Assembly: GCA_016841645.1 (NCBI GenBank) | Contig: JAENYS010000005.1 | Coordinates: forward strand, 1 to 64,000 | DNA length: 64,000 bases | Source of the DNA: Desulfoscipio geothermicus | Lineage (GTDB): Bacteria > Bacillota > Desulfotomaculia > Desulfotomaculales > Desulfallaceae | Reading direction: 5' to 3' | Shown: positions 26,201 to 35,016 of the stretch, one piece after another | How the letters are laid out: each line of letters starts with the position of its first letter | How positions within the stretch are numbered: the stretch's first letter is position 1 | The notes under the pieces: generated by a model | The model's input: the letters and a program-made list of their open reading frames with translations, nothing else | The model's database searches: none | Told to the model about the DNA's origin: nothing | Made by a program: the position numbers and the translations under genes

Positions 26201-29200
26201 ACCGGCTTTTGGCTGGATGACGGTAGACAGCGCTGAATTTGAAGTGACTCCTGCAGCGCAAGTTCAATATGCGCTTAACGTAAATTACCAGACATTTACT
26301 GCAGGTGTCCCCGGTAAAATTGATATTGCGATAGAAGACCAGTACGGAAATGACGTTAGACAGAACAGTGATCTCGGTGTTGCCTTGAAGGCAGTAACGG
26401 CGGAGAAGCAGGCGGATGGAACGCCTGTACTTGCTGATGGTGCTTTTTATGGTGCAAATGCCGATGGCAGCCCGACACAGTCTGTAATTGAAAGTGTATA
26501 TATACCGGCGGGATCTAGTGGTGCTTCTTTCTATTACAAAGATAACCGCGCCACAAATGATTCAGATTATCGGGTATTCATTAACGCGACTGCGGGTAAC
26601 CTGGAGGAATATCTTGTACCTGTTACCATTAACCCGGCAACAGCCTCACAGGTGGTTGTCAAAGCGATTGATGGCAATGCTAAAGCAATTCATAACAAGT
26701 TTGAATTGGAAGTCCAATTGCTGGATGAGTTTGGCAACAAAGCCAACCCGCAAACAGAATCTTTAACAGTTGACTTGGAGAGTTCATCACCAACGGGTAA
26801 GTTTTACGGCGATAAGCAATTGACCGAGCGGATCAGCCAGGTAACCTTCCCGCAAGATTGGTGGACGCAAGATGGCGGTCAATCCAAAACATTATACTAT
26901 TATGACAACGAGCCGGCGGAAGGGGTAATAATTAAGGCCTTCGATGAAAATCTCACCGCTGTGTCGGAAACAATTGATGTTTTGCCATTGCCCAAGGCAA
27001 TCGGTGTTAGTTCCAATGAAAGTGACTGGCTCATTCACAGAAGAGGTCAGGTAACCGTTACTTTGTATGCGGATGATGAAAAAACCAGCTTATACAATGT
27101 TCCAGCTAAAATGGTGGATGGATTGGATGTCGCATTAAGTTCAAATCCCGCGGGTGTATACTATACTTCACTCGTTGGAGGGGATATTTTAGCTGATAAT
27201 ATCATTAACGTACCTGCCGGGGCCGGCAGTATTGAACTGTACTTTGAACCGGCTAGTGCGGGAGATATTCAAATGGCGGCCGGTATATCCTATAGTGGCA
27301 ATACCAATATAGGTATGGGTAAAGGGGCGGATATTGTCTGGGTGCTTGACAACTCCGGCTCTATGTCGGATGATCAAATGAGCATAGCCAATAATATCAA
27401 TACTTTTGCTAACCAATTGGCTAACAGCCAAGTGGCCTATAACCTTGGTTTCCTTTACTACGAGGGATATAGCAATAACCAATATACTTTTAATAACGGC
27501 AGCAAATTTACCACTAACCCCAGTGAATTCAGCCAGGCGTTAATAGCAGTATCCCAGTACACAAGCGGTGGTACTGAAACTACTATGTCTGCAGTTCAAA
27601 GTGCTTTGTCATACCCGTTCACCGGTGCTGCCAAATATATAATTGTTGTCACCGATGAACAAGGTGATGATAATACTCTGTATAATTCCACTTTGTCTGC
27701 AGCAAACGCTGAAAATGCGCGTGTTTACTCTATTTGGGATTTTAGTCTGGCCCCATATTCCTATATTGATGAACTGGTTGCCGGGACAGACGGAATTCAA
27801 ATCCCTCTTAGCGGTGATTGGAGTACCAGCCTTGAGACACTGGCGACGGATATCATCAGCCATACCGGTAGCAACGCCACCATTCAGGGCACACTGGATG
27901 TGAATTCAAGTGCGGCCGGTGGCGTACGGGCTGTATTTGACAGTGAACTGCAGTTTGCAGTGGGCCAAATGAACGAGGTAAAAATTCAAATAGTTGACCA
28001 GTACAGCAACCCGGTAAAAGCCGGTGCTGTTGATGTGGGTCTGTGCACCAAAACCGATGACGGCACTGAATCTACAACGGGTCATTTTTACAAGGAAAAC
28101 TCTGTTGATGCCTCTACCGGTTTACCAACAGGCAGTCCTGTTTCTCAAATAACGGTTCCTGAGGGAAACGACAGTGTTACGGTTTACTATTTTGACACCC
28201 GGATAACAGCAAATGACGATCAACTTACCGGTGAGAAATATGTACTGTTTTTAGGTACCAAATCCAAAGCAGTGGACGGTGTATTAGAACAAGCCTTTAT
28301 AAACCCGGGTGATTCAGACAAATTATTAGTTAAAGTAATGGATCATGACTACTACAACAATGACTTTCTTAACATTGACAACTTGGGTTATGATCAATGG
28401 ACTATACCCGGTAAAAACGTGGAACAGCATAAATTGTTGTCGGGTATGACATTCCCATTGGTGGTAAGCATAAATGACCAAATAAACAACAATGTGCCAC
28501 AAAGTACACCTTTGGTTGTTAATCTTTCCACTATAAGCGCAGATACGAATAACCCTGTTTACGGTAAGTTCTATTTAGACTATGCTTGCAGCAATCCGGT
28601 TACACAGGTTACCATTGGTGCCGGGCAAAGTGAAACGATACTGTATTATGTAGCAGAAGGTACTGGTTCTGCCAAGATACGTGCTGAAGTTGCCGATCTG
28701 ACCACCGGTGAGTTTGATATCCAGGTGCAAGCCGCAGACCGCCTGGCCATCTGTTTCCCGACATATTATGATTGGGATGAAGAAACCGGCGAGTATATCG
28801 AAACACTGGTAGAAGATAGATGGGTAGCGCCTGAAGGTCGTACGCCATTTTATGTGTATCTTACCGACGACCAGGGGCATCCGGCCATAGCGGAAAGTGA
28901 TGTTACAATTACCTTGGCTAGCACTACCAACGGTAGTTTTCATGAAACCTATGAAGATTATAAAACCATAACAAGCTATACTATTCCAGCTGGTTACCAC
29001 GGTGTAAAGCTGTATATTCAAGGTAATGGTGCAGATGGTGAGGAAATAACCATTAGTGCAAGTGACAGTGTAGCTAGCTACCAGGCAGTGCAAAACATTG
29101 TAGTAAAAATCGAGCAATATCCATATACCTACAAACCATTACTTCGTGGCTGGAACACTCTATCTACGCCCGTTCAATTAAGAGTAGGCACTTTAGATGA

Positions 29201-31031
29201 TTTAATTAAAGATGCAGATCAGGTAATTGAGCTGGCTTATGGTTATGATGAGGTAAATAAAAAGTGGCTGAATATCTACAATGATGGCAACGGCAAGTGG
29301 CGGGTCAGAGTTGGTGAATTGAGCAGTGAAAACGATCCGGAATTCACGCTGATGCCCATGGAAGGTATATATCTGAAGCTTAAGGGCGATGCCAAGGCGA
29401 CATTTTACCCATATAACGGTGTAAGCGGCCCGTATAGCAGAAACCTGGTTGAAGGTTGGAATTTGATGGGAGCTTGTATTGATGACTATACCTATTACAT
29501 GGGAGTAGGCAAAGTTCTTTCCAATATCAGCGGGCAATACAACCAAGTAGTCAGCCCCGGTCTGGGTATCCAAGAGCCCTGGGTTCATGTTTACAGCTAT
29601 AATTGGGAAGAGCAATATCAAATGCTTATAGGTAATGGTTACTGGGTGTACATGAATGAAGATGCAACATTGGCCGCGTCCAATAGCGGTACCCCTGTAA
29701 GTCAATATTATGGGTACTACGATATTTATGATAATAGCAATTCAAGTAGTGGTAAACTAGCGCTTTCTCCGGGTTCTCAAAACATAAGCACACCGCTATT
29801 ACCGGCAGTATTTAAGGGAACAGTTAAAAACGCCGCCGGCGAAAATATAGCCAGCGGTGTAGTCAAAGCATACATCAAAGGACAGGAATGCGGCTCCGCG
29901 GAGATTAAAGACGGCAAATTTGGTGATGCCATGGCCTCGCTGCTGATAGTACAATACCCATATAATCAAAGGGAGGAAATACACTTCCTGATTAATGGTA
30001 TGCAGGCCTGCCAAACAGTGTATTGGCCAACTGGCTCCGATTCAATCTCGAACCTAGATTTGGTTGTTGCCGACGGCACAGTACCTGAATTGCTGAGTGC
30101 AAAGCTGGACGACACTAAGAAGGTAGTTACGCTTAATTTCAGTGAAGAACTGGAGAACAATACATCGGATATAAATGCGCTGAAAAATGCCGTCACAATT
30201 GCATCGGATGGTAATAACTTCGTTGCTTTGGATGCAAGTGACACTGTGCAAATATCAGGCACGCAGCTTATCATCACATTTATCAATGCTCTGACCGGTG
30301 ATAATAATGTTGTTCAAATAGCTGCCAATACGCTTAAAAACAATGCAGGCAATGTACAGGCAGAGGTTTTGCGCACCGATCCTATAACGGTAGCGGACAA
30401 TGCTCCACCCGAGTATAAGAGCGCCACATTAAGTGATGATAAAAAAGTGATCACCGTCGAATTTGACGAGAATATTATTAGCAGCAATGGTGAAGCGAAT
30501 CTCAAGGCAGCAGTAACTTATTCACTAGACGATAATGCTTTTACCGCCTTGGGAACAAACGATACTGCAAACATTAGCGAAAACAAACTGGTTATTGCCT
30601 TTGCCACCCCGCTTGCCGGCAGCGTTGTGAGAGTTCATATAGCTGAAAACGCTGTGCAGGACGAAGAAGGCAAGGTACAAGATCAGGCTATTACTACTGA
30701 AGTATTGACCATTGAGGATATCAGGTGCTTTATAGCTACTGCTGCTTATGGCAGCTACCTTGATCCTCATGTCAACGCGCTGAGAAACTTCAGGGACGAA
30801 TTCCTGCTCAAGTACTCCTGGGGTCAGGCACTGGTAGCCTTCTATTACAAAAACAGTCCGCCGGTGGCTAACTATATTGCAAAACATGAATACCTGCGGA
30901 CAATTGTTAGAGTAGTGCTCACCCCGGTAGTGTTTGCTGCTGAGTATCCGGGAATTGCTGTCGTAATGATAGTGTTTGGAATAACTGTGGTTGTACTAAG
31001 AAGAAACAGAAGAAAGATTGTTATTGGGTAA
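23292..31031 (+). CDS. Giant surface protein with VWA domain and [11 protein letters not shown]-terminal tail
   Basis: 2579 residues. The TTG at 23292 follows GGAGG by 7 nt. A signal peptide ends near NAFAS (residue 37). Three related beta-rich units of about 345 residues follow (starting near 193, 538 and 880; each has a EVYLRNKLTITLKD-like opening, a FYYKDNRAT motif and a VDQYGN motif). A von Willebrand A domain occupies about 1348-1530 with the metal-site motif D1353-NSGS and IVVTDEQGDD. More VDQYSNP-type units follow, then a GWNLMGA-type domain (about 1950-2130), two bacterial Ig-like domains (about 2260-2475) and a conserved C-terminal tail from C2479 ([28 protein letters not shown], then a membrane segment and RRNRRK). 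I know this tail as the CFI-box C-terminal domain in NCBI family naming, from memory. Adhesion or surface assembly is likely; the binding partner is unknown. Confidence 0.88.
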   Translation: MNTIRHHKYRRYLSIFLTALMMLTTVIAAVPMNAFASGTPYVTGLNVSTDNPTICATADYNVTFTVSDIVYDEELYGGADTKINLNLYNYSDEFDLSGLDESDFSLTKSDGASIANKVTWDSSSKQLIIEPMDSINDGTELTVTIPGVKNPDYVGNNKQFVQVYLTDQAGNSVTSPMYGRVNITAPKLIIEPEYNSMEVYLRNKLTITLKDEKGNTLIAPSDVNGNLYGGEFYAKPSDVTNYNYFTIPTGESSTTVYYRPTYTGTLQVYTNSIYYRGGYIQTTPCNIEVTPAAMVRAYLYINSASLTAGEKGRIDVSLSSQDQYYNGITLENDVTVDIIGLQNDGSPVEGKFYAAGENNAAKDNLLSNNQVTIKAGESSASFYYYDERATDNDYSVNIKASAEGFGETDCTVAVNAADAKKLVVTAEDGDTKTSSEKFTLAASLVDQYGNLADPQPPELTVQLHSSSTTGQFYSDQYLNNPISQLTFRYADVKTFYYKDQTVANNVEITSTAPYIETSDKVLLNITGTPILSISPEYSKIEIYLNNKTTISLKDKDGNPYVAVEDIPIRLNTDNSGDFYKYQSNNNTYIRYYEDVIIPQGQSSVDIYYRGEVVGEHNLSVSSTMFGNINATAAVEITPAGSVQSGIDINTYPMVAGTPGKVDISISDQYGNPVNQATDLEVALQALKDDGSPADGKFYAADADGNPVTATEITSVTIAAGESGTSFFYKDNRATTDEYNIYITASAGNLQDAQEYVTIDPDRASKVELTATDGETKTTNEYFTITAQLKDQYDNLANRQQEPLTVNLTANSESGKFYSDSSLNNPITQLTFDRYTYSDAATFYFKDDQAGSVAVTADDPNLDAGTVNLTVVNPPVIEFALSQDPADADNKIEINLNQKVAISLKNSDGTDYLAPYDIPFTLIDEGKGSFYADQANNSYALYTVTIPEGSSSVTFYYRPTVVGNQVMKADTPAFGWMTVDSAEFEVTPAAQVQYALNVNYQTFTAGVPGKIDIAIEDQYGNDVRQNSDLGVALKAVTAEKQADGTPVLADGAFYGANADGSPTQSVIESVYIPAGSSGASFYYKDNRATNDSDYRVFINATAGNLEEYLVPVTINPATASQVVVKAIDGNAKAIHNKFELEVQLLDEFGNKANPQTESLTVDLESSSPTGKFYGDKQLTERISQVTFPQDWWTQDGGQSKTLYYYDNEPAEGVIIKAFDENLTAVSETIDVLPLPKAIGVSSNESDWLIHRRGQVTVTLYADDEKTSLYNVPAKMVDGLDVALSSNPAGVYYTSLVGGDILADNIINVPAGAGSIELYFEPASAGDIQMAAGISYSGNTNIGMGKGADIVWVLDNSGSMSDDQMSIANNINTFANQLANSQVAYNLGFLYYEGYSNNQYTFNNGSKFTTNPSEFSQALIAVSQYTSGGTETTMSAVQSALSYPFTGAAKYIIVVTDEQGDDNTLYNSTLSAANAENARVYSIWDFSLAPYSYIDELVAGTDGIQIPLSGDWSTSLETLATDIISHTGSNATIQGTLDVNSSAAGGVRAVFDSELQFAVGQMNEVKIQIVDQYSNPVKAGAVDVGLCTKTDDGTESTTGHFYKENSVDASTGLPTGSPVSQITVPEGNDSVTVYYFDTRITANDDQLTGEKYVLFLGTKSKAVDGVLEQAFINPGDSDKLLVKVMDHDYYNNDFLNIDNLGYDQWTIPGKNVEQHKLLSGMTFPLVVSINDQINNNVPQSTPLVVNLSTISADTNNPVYGKFYLDYACSNPVTQVTIGAGQSETILYYVAEGTGSAKIRAEVADLTTGEFDIQVQAADRLAICFPTYYDWDEETGEYIETLVEDRWVAPEGRTPFYVYLTDDQGHPAIAESDVTITLASTTNGSFHETYEDYKTITSYTIPAGYHGVKLYIQGNGADGEEITISASDSVASYQAVQNIVVKIEQYPYTYKPLLRGWNTLSTPVQLRVGTLDDLIKDADQVIELAYGYDEVNKKWLNIYNDGNGKWRVRVGELSSENDPEFTLMPMEGIYLKLKGDAKATFYPYNGVSGPYSRNLVEGWNLMGACIDDYTYYMGVGKVLSNISGQYNQVVSPGLGIQEPWVHVYSYNWEEQYQMLIGNGYWVYMNEDATLAASNSGTPVSQYYGYYDIYDNSNSSSGKLALSPGSQNISTPLLPAVFKGTVKNAAGENIASGVVKAYIKGQECGSAEIKDGKFGDAMASLLIVQYPYNQREEIHFLINGMQACQTVYWPTGSDSISNLDLVVADGTVPELLSAKLDDTKKVVTLNFSEELENNTSDINALKNAVTIASDGNNFVALDASDTVQISGTQLIITFINALTGDNNVVQIAANTLKNNAGNVQAEVLRTDPITVADNAPPEYKSATLSDDKKVITVEFDENIISSNGEANLKAAVTYSLDDNAFTALGTNDTANISENKLVIAFATPLAGSVVRVHIAENAVQDEEGKVQDQAITTEVLTIEDIRCFIATAAYGSYLDPHVNALRNFRDEFLLKYSWGQALVAFYYKNSPPVANYIAKHEYLRTIVRVVLTPVVFAAEYPGIAVVMIVFGITVVVLRRNRRKIVIG

Positions 31032-31055
31032 GTTGTGATAAACCAAGTGGATTTG

Positions 31056-31096
31056 AAGAGGTTGAAACCCTTAATTGGGAATCAACCTCTTTTTTT
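31056..31096 (+). terminator. Rho-independent terminator after the VWA protein gene
   Basis: AAGAGGTTGA (31056-31065) pairs with TCAACCTCT (31082-31090), followed by seven T residues. Confidence 0.9.
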
Positions 31097-31180
31097 ATAA
31101 AAACAACAAGGGTTATTAGATATTTATGTAGAAATAAGGCAGTAATTAATAATAATAGCGGTATTTGGAGTGTTTGAAGG

Positions 31181-33298
31181 ATGAATTTTAAATGTGCACG
31201 ATTGCTGATTTGTATTATAACATTTTTATTTTTGGAGTATTTGTTTGTTACTGCGGACCAAGCATGTGCAATGCAACCACCTTTAAAGGGGGAGATGAAG
31301 AGATACCAAAAAGATAAAACACTGGATCAACGTATCCAAAGAGCAAACGCTTTAGGCAACAACAAAACAGACTTGCAATTAATATGGAAAACAAAGCAAA
31401 AGATAAACAGCCTGTATTCAAAAAGTTGGGGAGTTAATGAAAATGATTCGGAATTAGAATATCAGGCGCTTCCTCCTCTCTCAATGCAGGGAGGTATTCC
31501 ATCTGCCGGCAATGTGAATCTTCCCGTTTTACTGGTTGATTTTCCTGATTACCCCCATGATCCGGCTCAAACGGTGGTGGATGTGTTGTGCAAATTTTTT
31601 AGTGATGGAGATCCCAACGATGTGCCCTATGAAAGTTTGCGCAACTATTATAAGCGCTCTTCATACGGAGAACTTAATATATCCGGAGATGTTATGGGTT
31701 GGTATACAGCCCAACATAACAGAGACTATTATAAGCAATTGGGAGATGGCCCGGGACAACAAACACTGATCAAAGAAGCAATGGAATATTATGACACAAG
31801 TTATGATTTTTCTAAGTATGACAATGATAATAATGGCTACATTGATGCTATATACATTAAATGGACGGGACCGGATGATGGTTGGTCGAGTTTTTGGTGG
31901 TCTTATCAATGGTCCTGGCAGGGGGAAACAAGTCTAATTATTGACGGCAAATATGTGAAAAAATATGTTTGGTCATGGATCTGTAATCCTGAATATGACG
32001 GTCAGACTAGTTACCATCCCCTGGCGGACATACATGAAACCGGGCATTTGCTGGGATTGCCCGATTATTATGATTATGATGTCAGTAATGGTCCCGCCGG
32101 CGGTATTGGCAAATTAGACATGATGGACGGCAACTGGGGAGATCATAATTGCTTTTCTAAATTTATGCTTGGCTGGATAGAGCCGCATGTAATACCGGTG
32201 GGTGAAAGAGAGATGGTTTTAGCAGCATCAGGAAATAGCCCCGACACGGTTTTAATAATGCCCGAAGCCACAGGTGATATTTATAATGAATTCTTTATGG
32301 CCCAATATAGAAAGCGGTTGGCAGGTAATGATCCTCCAGATTACCCGGCAGATGGGATGATTATCTGGCACGTGGATGCAGCACTTGATTCTGCAGGCCG
32401 GGACTTTATGTATAATAATTCTGATACCAGTCATAAATTATTACGCTTAATGCAGGCTGACGGTTTAGATGAAATAGAAAACCACTCCGAAAAAGCGAAT
32501 TTAGGGGATTTCTATGTTTCCGGATATACATTTGGACCGGAAACTGTGCCAAATAGCAGTAGTTACTCAGGTAAATATACAAATATTCTCATTAATGCCT
32601 TTTCATACCCGGCTGATAGCATGACCGGTAATTTTCAAATCTTGGTACCGGCAGCCAGGATTACTGCGGATTGTGAAATGGATAAAAACAATCTTGATGA
32701 TACGGTTATACTAATGAATCTAGAAAACAGTAAATTTATAGATAATTGGTTGGAAAAAGAAAACTTTGTGTTAAATAATGCGCCCAACGGTACAAGCATA
32801 GAAAATGTACAATATAATAAAGATGATCAAGCAAGTATATATATTGGATTTGACGGCACAGCTTTTGGTACGGATATCCATAATTTTAGTATAACCGTAG
32901 ACGGAGTGGAGCTTAAAAACGGTATAGACATCACAAGCAATGAGTTAATAATTTCGGCCGGATCTAACCCTGAATTGCCGGTTGATGAATGTTTTATAGC
33001 TACAGCAGCATATGGATCGAAATTTGAAACTCATGTTAAACTGCTCAGGAAATTTCGTGATGAATACTTGCTAAAAAATACCTGCGGCAAAGCAATTGTT
33101 GGTTTTTATTACCGCAATTCTCCACCTGTGGCAGCATACATAGCAGATAGTGGTATCCTCAGGGCGTTGGTCAGAGTCATGCTTACGCCGCTCATTGCAT
33201 TGGTTTTTTTGATTTACCACCCCATGCTGCTTTATATCTGTATAGGACTGGTATTATTTGTTGTTGTTTCAGTACCTCGGTTCCGAGCGCCACATTGA
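31181..33298 (+). CDS. M6-family (immune inhibitor A-like) metalloprotease with [10 protein letters not shown] tail
   Basis: 705 residues. A signal peptide (about 1-30, to DQACA) precedes a propeptide-like stretch and the zinc protease domain. The active site is H285-E286-T-G-H289 in [14 protein letters not shown], the pattern of peptidase family M6. Upstream is the typical VDFPDYPHD ... [14 protein letters not shown] opening, and a [14 protein letters not shown]-like DNDNNG loop may bind calcium. A C-terminal tail starts at C604 ([28 protein letters not shown]) with two hydrophobic segments and a basic end. It is closely similar to the tail of the 2579-residue protein next door. The protease may process surface proteins or attack outside substrates while tethered. 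Confidence 0.9.
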   Translation: MNFKCARLLICIITFLFLEYLFVTADQACAMQPPLKGEMKRYQKDKTLDQRIQRANALGNNKTDLQLIWKTKQKINSLYSKSWGVNENDSELEYQALPPLSMQGGIPSAGNVNLPVLLVDFPDYPHDPAQTVVDVLCKFFSDGDPNDVPYESLRNYYKRSSYGELNISGDVMGWYTAQHNRDYYKQLGDGPGQQTLIKEAMEYYDTSYDFSKYDNDNNGYIDAIYIKWTGPDDGWSSFWWSYQWSWQGETSLIIDGKYVKKYVWSWICNPEYDGQTSYHPLADIHETGHLLGLPDYYDYDVSNGPAGGIGKLDMMDGNWGDHNCFSKFMLGWIEPHVIPVGEREMVLAASGNSPDTVLIMPEATGDIYNEFFMAQYRKRLAGNDPPDYPADGMIIWHVDAALDSAGRDFMYNNSDTSHKLLRLMQADGLDEIENHSEKANLGDFYVSGYTFGPETVPNSSSYSGKYTNILINAFSYPADSMTGNFQILVPAARITADCEMDKNNLDDTVILMNLENSKFIDNWLEKENFVLNNAPNGTSIENVQYNKDDQASIYIGFDGTAFGTDIHNFSITVDGVELKNGIDITSNELIISAGSNPELPVDECFIATAAYGSKFETHVKLLRKFRDEYLLKNTCGKAIVGFYYRNSPPVAAYIADSGILRALVRVMLTPLIALVFLIYHPMLLYICIGLVLFVVVSVPRFRAPH

Positions 33299-33314
33299 CA
33301 GCAAGCAAAACAAT

Positions 33315-33410
33315 ATGTATCAAATGACCGGTGCTTTGCTGGTTGGTGTAGTAAACGGACGTATTTTTACCCTGGAAAAGTGGCAAAAGCTGCAGGAGTT
33401 ACAGGTTTAA
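33315..33410 (+). CDS. Possible 31-residue peptide or gene remnant
   Basis: The spacer after the protease gene holds a 31-codon frame (MYQMTGALLVGVVNGRIFTL..., ending QELQV). It has a short hydrophobic part and a charged helix-like end, open upstream into the protease tail in another frame. There is no good ribosome site. It looks protein-like in composition, so it may be the end of a lost gene rather than a working one. Confidence 0.25.
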   Translation: MYQMTGALLVGVVNGRIFTLEKWQKLQELQV

Positions 33411-33470
33411 TGTTGAAATATAAAATAAATACATTATTATCTGTGGTTAAAGCCGGGGGTGTTTTTTTTA

Positions 33471-34136
33471 TTGCCGGTTCGTAAAAAGAAAAAGCATAAG
33501 AACTATACATTGTTTAATTCTAGGACCAGCTGGATAGTGTTTTTCGGTGCCCTGATTTGCATGGCCATTGTTATTACTGTTAGTGTACTTGGCAGCGGCG
33601 ACTTTCAACCCATTTCATATAAGCCTTCCAGTAAAAGTTCCCTCGGTACAACACCCGGTGGGAACATTAAACCAAGCTGGGATGTGGAAGGATTTGAGCT
33701 GGATTGGCCTAAGTATGTCACATTCACTCCATCGGGAGATCTTAATATATCCTATGATCCGCAGTTAGATAAGTTAGATAAAAAATCTATCATAGAGGAC
33801 ATCTACACTCGTATTTTTACGAGCATGGAAGCCCAGTACAAGCAGGAGTTAAACCGCTTGTTGGAGTCGGCCAAGTCGGATTATATTGCTGTCAAAAGTG
33901 GACAAAAGAATATTTCCATCGGCCGATTGGCTCTTGAATACATTAATGCGGGTAAACAGCTGGAAAAAGACGCCGACCGGAACTTTAACAGGGTATTGGG
34001 AGATTTGCGCTCTGAATTAAAGACGCAGGGATTGCCCATGGATATGGCCGATCAGGCGGAAAGACACTATATAGAGCAAAAAAGCCGGATGCGTAAGGAT
34101 ATGCTACTGCAGGTAGCGAGGTATGCCAATGATTGA
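33471..34136 (+). CDS. Single-pass membrane protein, paralogue B, coupled to the Cps-type phosphatase
   Basis: 221 residues from TTG 33471, which sits 9 nt after GGGGGTG (33455-33461); a GTG at 33459 would place the ribosome site too close. A basic start (PVRKKKKHKN) is followed by a membrane segment (about 23-45) and PISYKP. A Gly/Pro/Ser spacer and a helical C-terminal domain come next. The C-terminal half aligns with paralogue A at 21740. The gene overlaps the next one (a CpsB/YwqE-type phosphatase) by 14 nt, so the two are translationally coupled. This ties the unknown family to polysaccharide or surface-assembly control, though the function itself is not known. Confidence 0.75.
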   Translation: MPVRKKKKHKNYTLFNSRTSWIVFFGALICMAIVITVSVLGSGDFQPISYKPSSKSSLGTTPGGNIKPSWDVEGFELDWPKYVTFTPSGDLNISYDPQLDKLDKKSIIEDIYTRIFTSMEAQYKQELNRLLESAKSDYIAVKSGQKNISIGRLALEYINAGKQLEKDADRNFNRVLGDLRSELKTQGLPMDMADQAERHYIEQKSRMRKDMLLQVARYAND

Positions 34137-34935
34137 TATGCATATACATATTCTCCCCGGTATGGATGATGGTTCCCAGAGCATGGAGGAATCGCTGGAC
34201 ATGGCCCGCCGCGCTGTAGCCGACGGGGTCAAAGCAGTGGTGGCCACCCCTCATGTAATGGCCGGTTTATATAATAACTCTAAGGAAAAAATACTTGATG
34301 CGGTGCAAGAATTACGCAGCCAATTACAAGTCCACAATATACCGCTGGAAGTATACCCCGGAGCGGAATATATGCTGGATCCTGAAATACCGCGGTTGTT
34401 AAAAGAATGTCACGCATTAACCTTATATGACAGCGGCAAATACCTTTTGGTAGAATTTCCCACTGCGGATATTCCCGTTTACGCCGTTCAAATATTTTTT
34501 GAAATAGCCTTGCAAGGTGTAACCCCGATCATTGTTCATCCTGAACGCAACGGCAAGTTTATGGAGGATCCGGAAAAGCTATTGCCCTTTATTGAGAGGG
34601 GGGCTTTGTGCCAATGCACCGCGGGCAGTCTCACCGGTTTATTTGGCAGCCGGGTGCGTCAGGTGGCTGTGGATTATCTGCTGGATGGCTGTTATCATTT
34701 TGTAAGCAGCGACGCTCACGGAACTGGTGGTCGTTCACCGGTTTTGTCCGAGGCCTATCGTGTGGCGGAGGAATATAGTGCGGGTCTGGGTGAGCTTTTA
34801 ACGATGGACAACCCGGCCTGCCTGCTGCAGGGACGCGCTCTTATGCGGCCGCCTGTGGTAGATCGGCAGGTGGATAAAGGCAAGCTAGGCTTTTGGAGCA
34901 GGTTATGGAGAAAAAAAATCACCGCCACCCGCTAA
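34123..34935 (+). CDS. CpsB/YwqE-type PHP-family protein-tyrosine phosphatase
   Basis: A metal-dependent tyrosine phosphatase of the PHP fold, the partner that dephosphorylates bacterial tyrosine kinases controlling capsule or exopolysaccharide export. It has 270 residues. Metal-ligand motifs are MIDMHIHILPGMDDG at the start, VATPHV near residue 42, YPGAEY near 79, IVHPERN near 145 and SSDAHG near 198, all as in the family. ATG 34123 and ATG 34129 are both possible starts; either overlaps the preceding gene. The kinase and adaptor genes follow at 35017 and 36353, giving the classic B-C-D order of capsule operons. Confidence 0.92.
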   Translation: MPMIDMHIHILPGMDDGSQSMEESLDMARRAVADGVKAVVATPHVMAGLYNNSKEKILDAVQELRSQLQVHNIPLEVYPGAEYMLDPEIPRLLKECHALTLYDSGKYLLVEFPTADIPVYAVQIFFEIALQGVTPIIVHPERNGKFMEDPEKLLPFIERGALCQCTAGSLTGLFGSRVRQVAVDYLLDGCYHFVSSDAHGTGGRSPVLSEAYRVAEEYSAGLGELLTMDNPACLLQGRALMRPPVVDRQVDKGKLGFWSRLWRKKITATR

Positions 34936-35016
34936 TTACATATAAAGCTTGACCTGGCCGGTGATGATTCTATCAATAGATAATAAGCGCAGAAAAGTAT
35001 ACAGGAGTGTGAAGTA

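Noticed and set aside
26488-26766. Plus-strand frame of 92 codons inside the VWA giant gene
   Set aside because: It is a shadow of the long reading frame in another phase, with unnatural Arg/Ile/Thr-rich composition.
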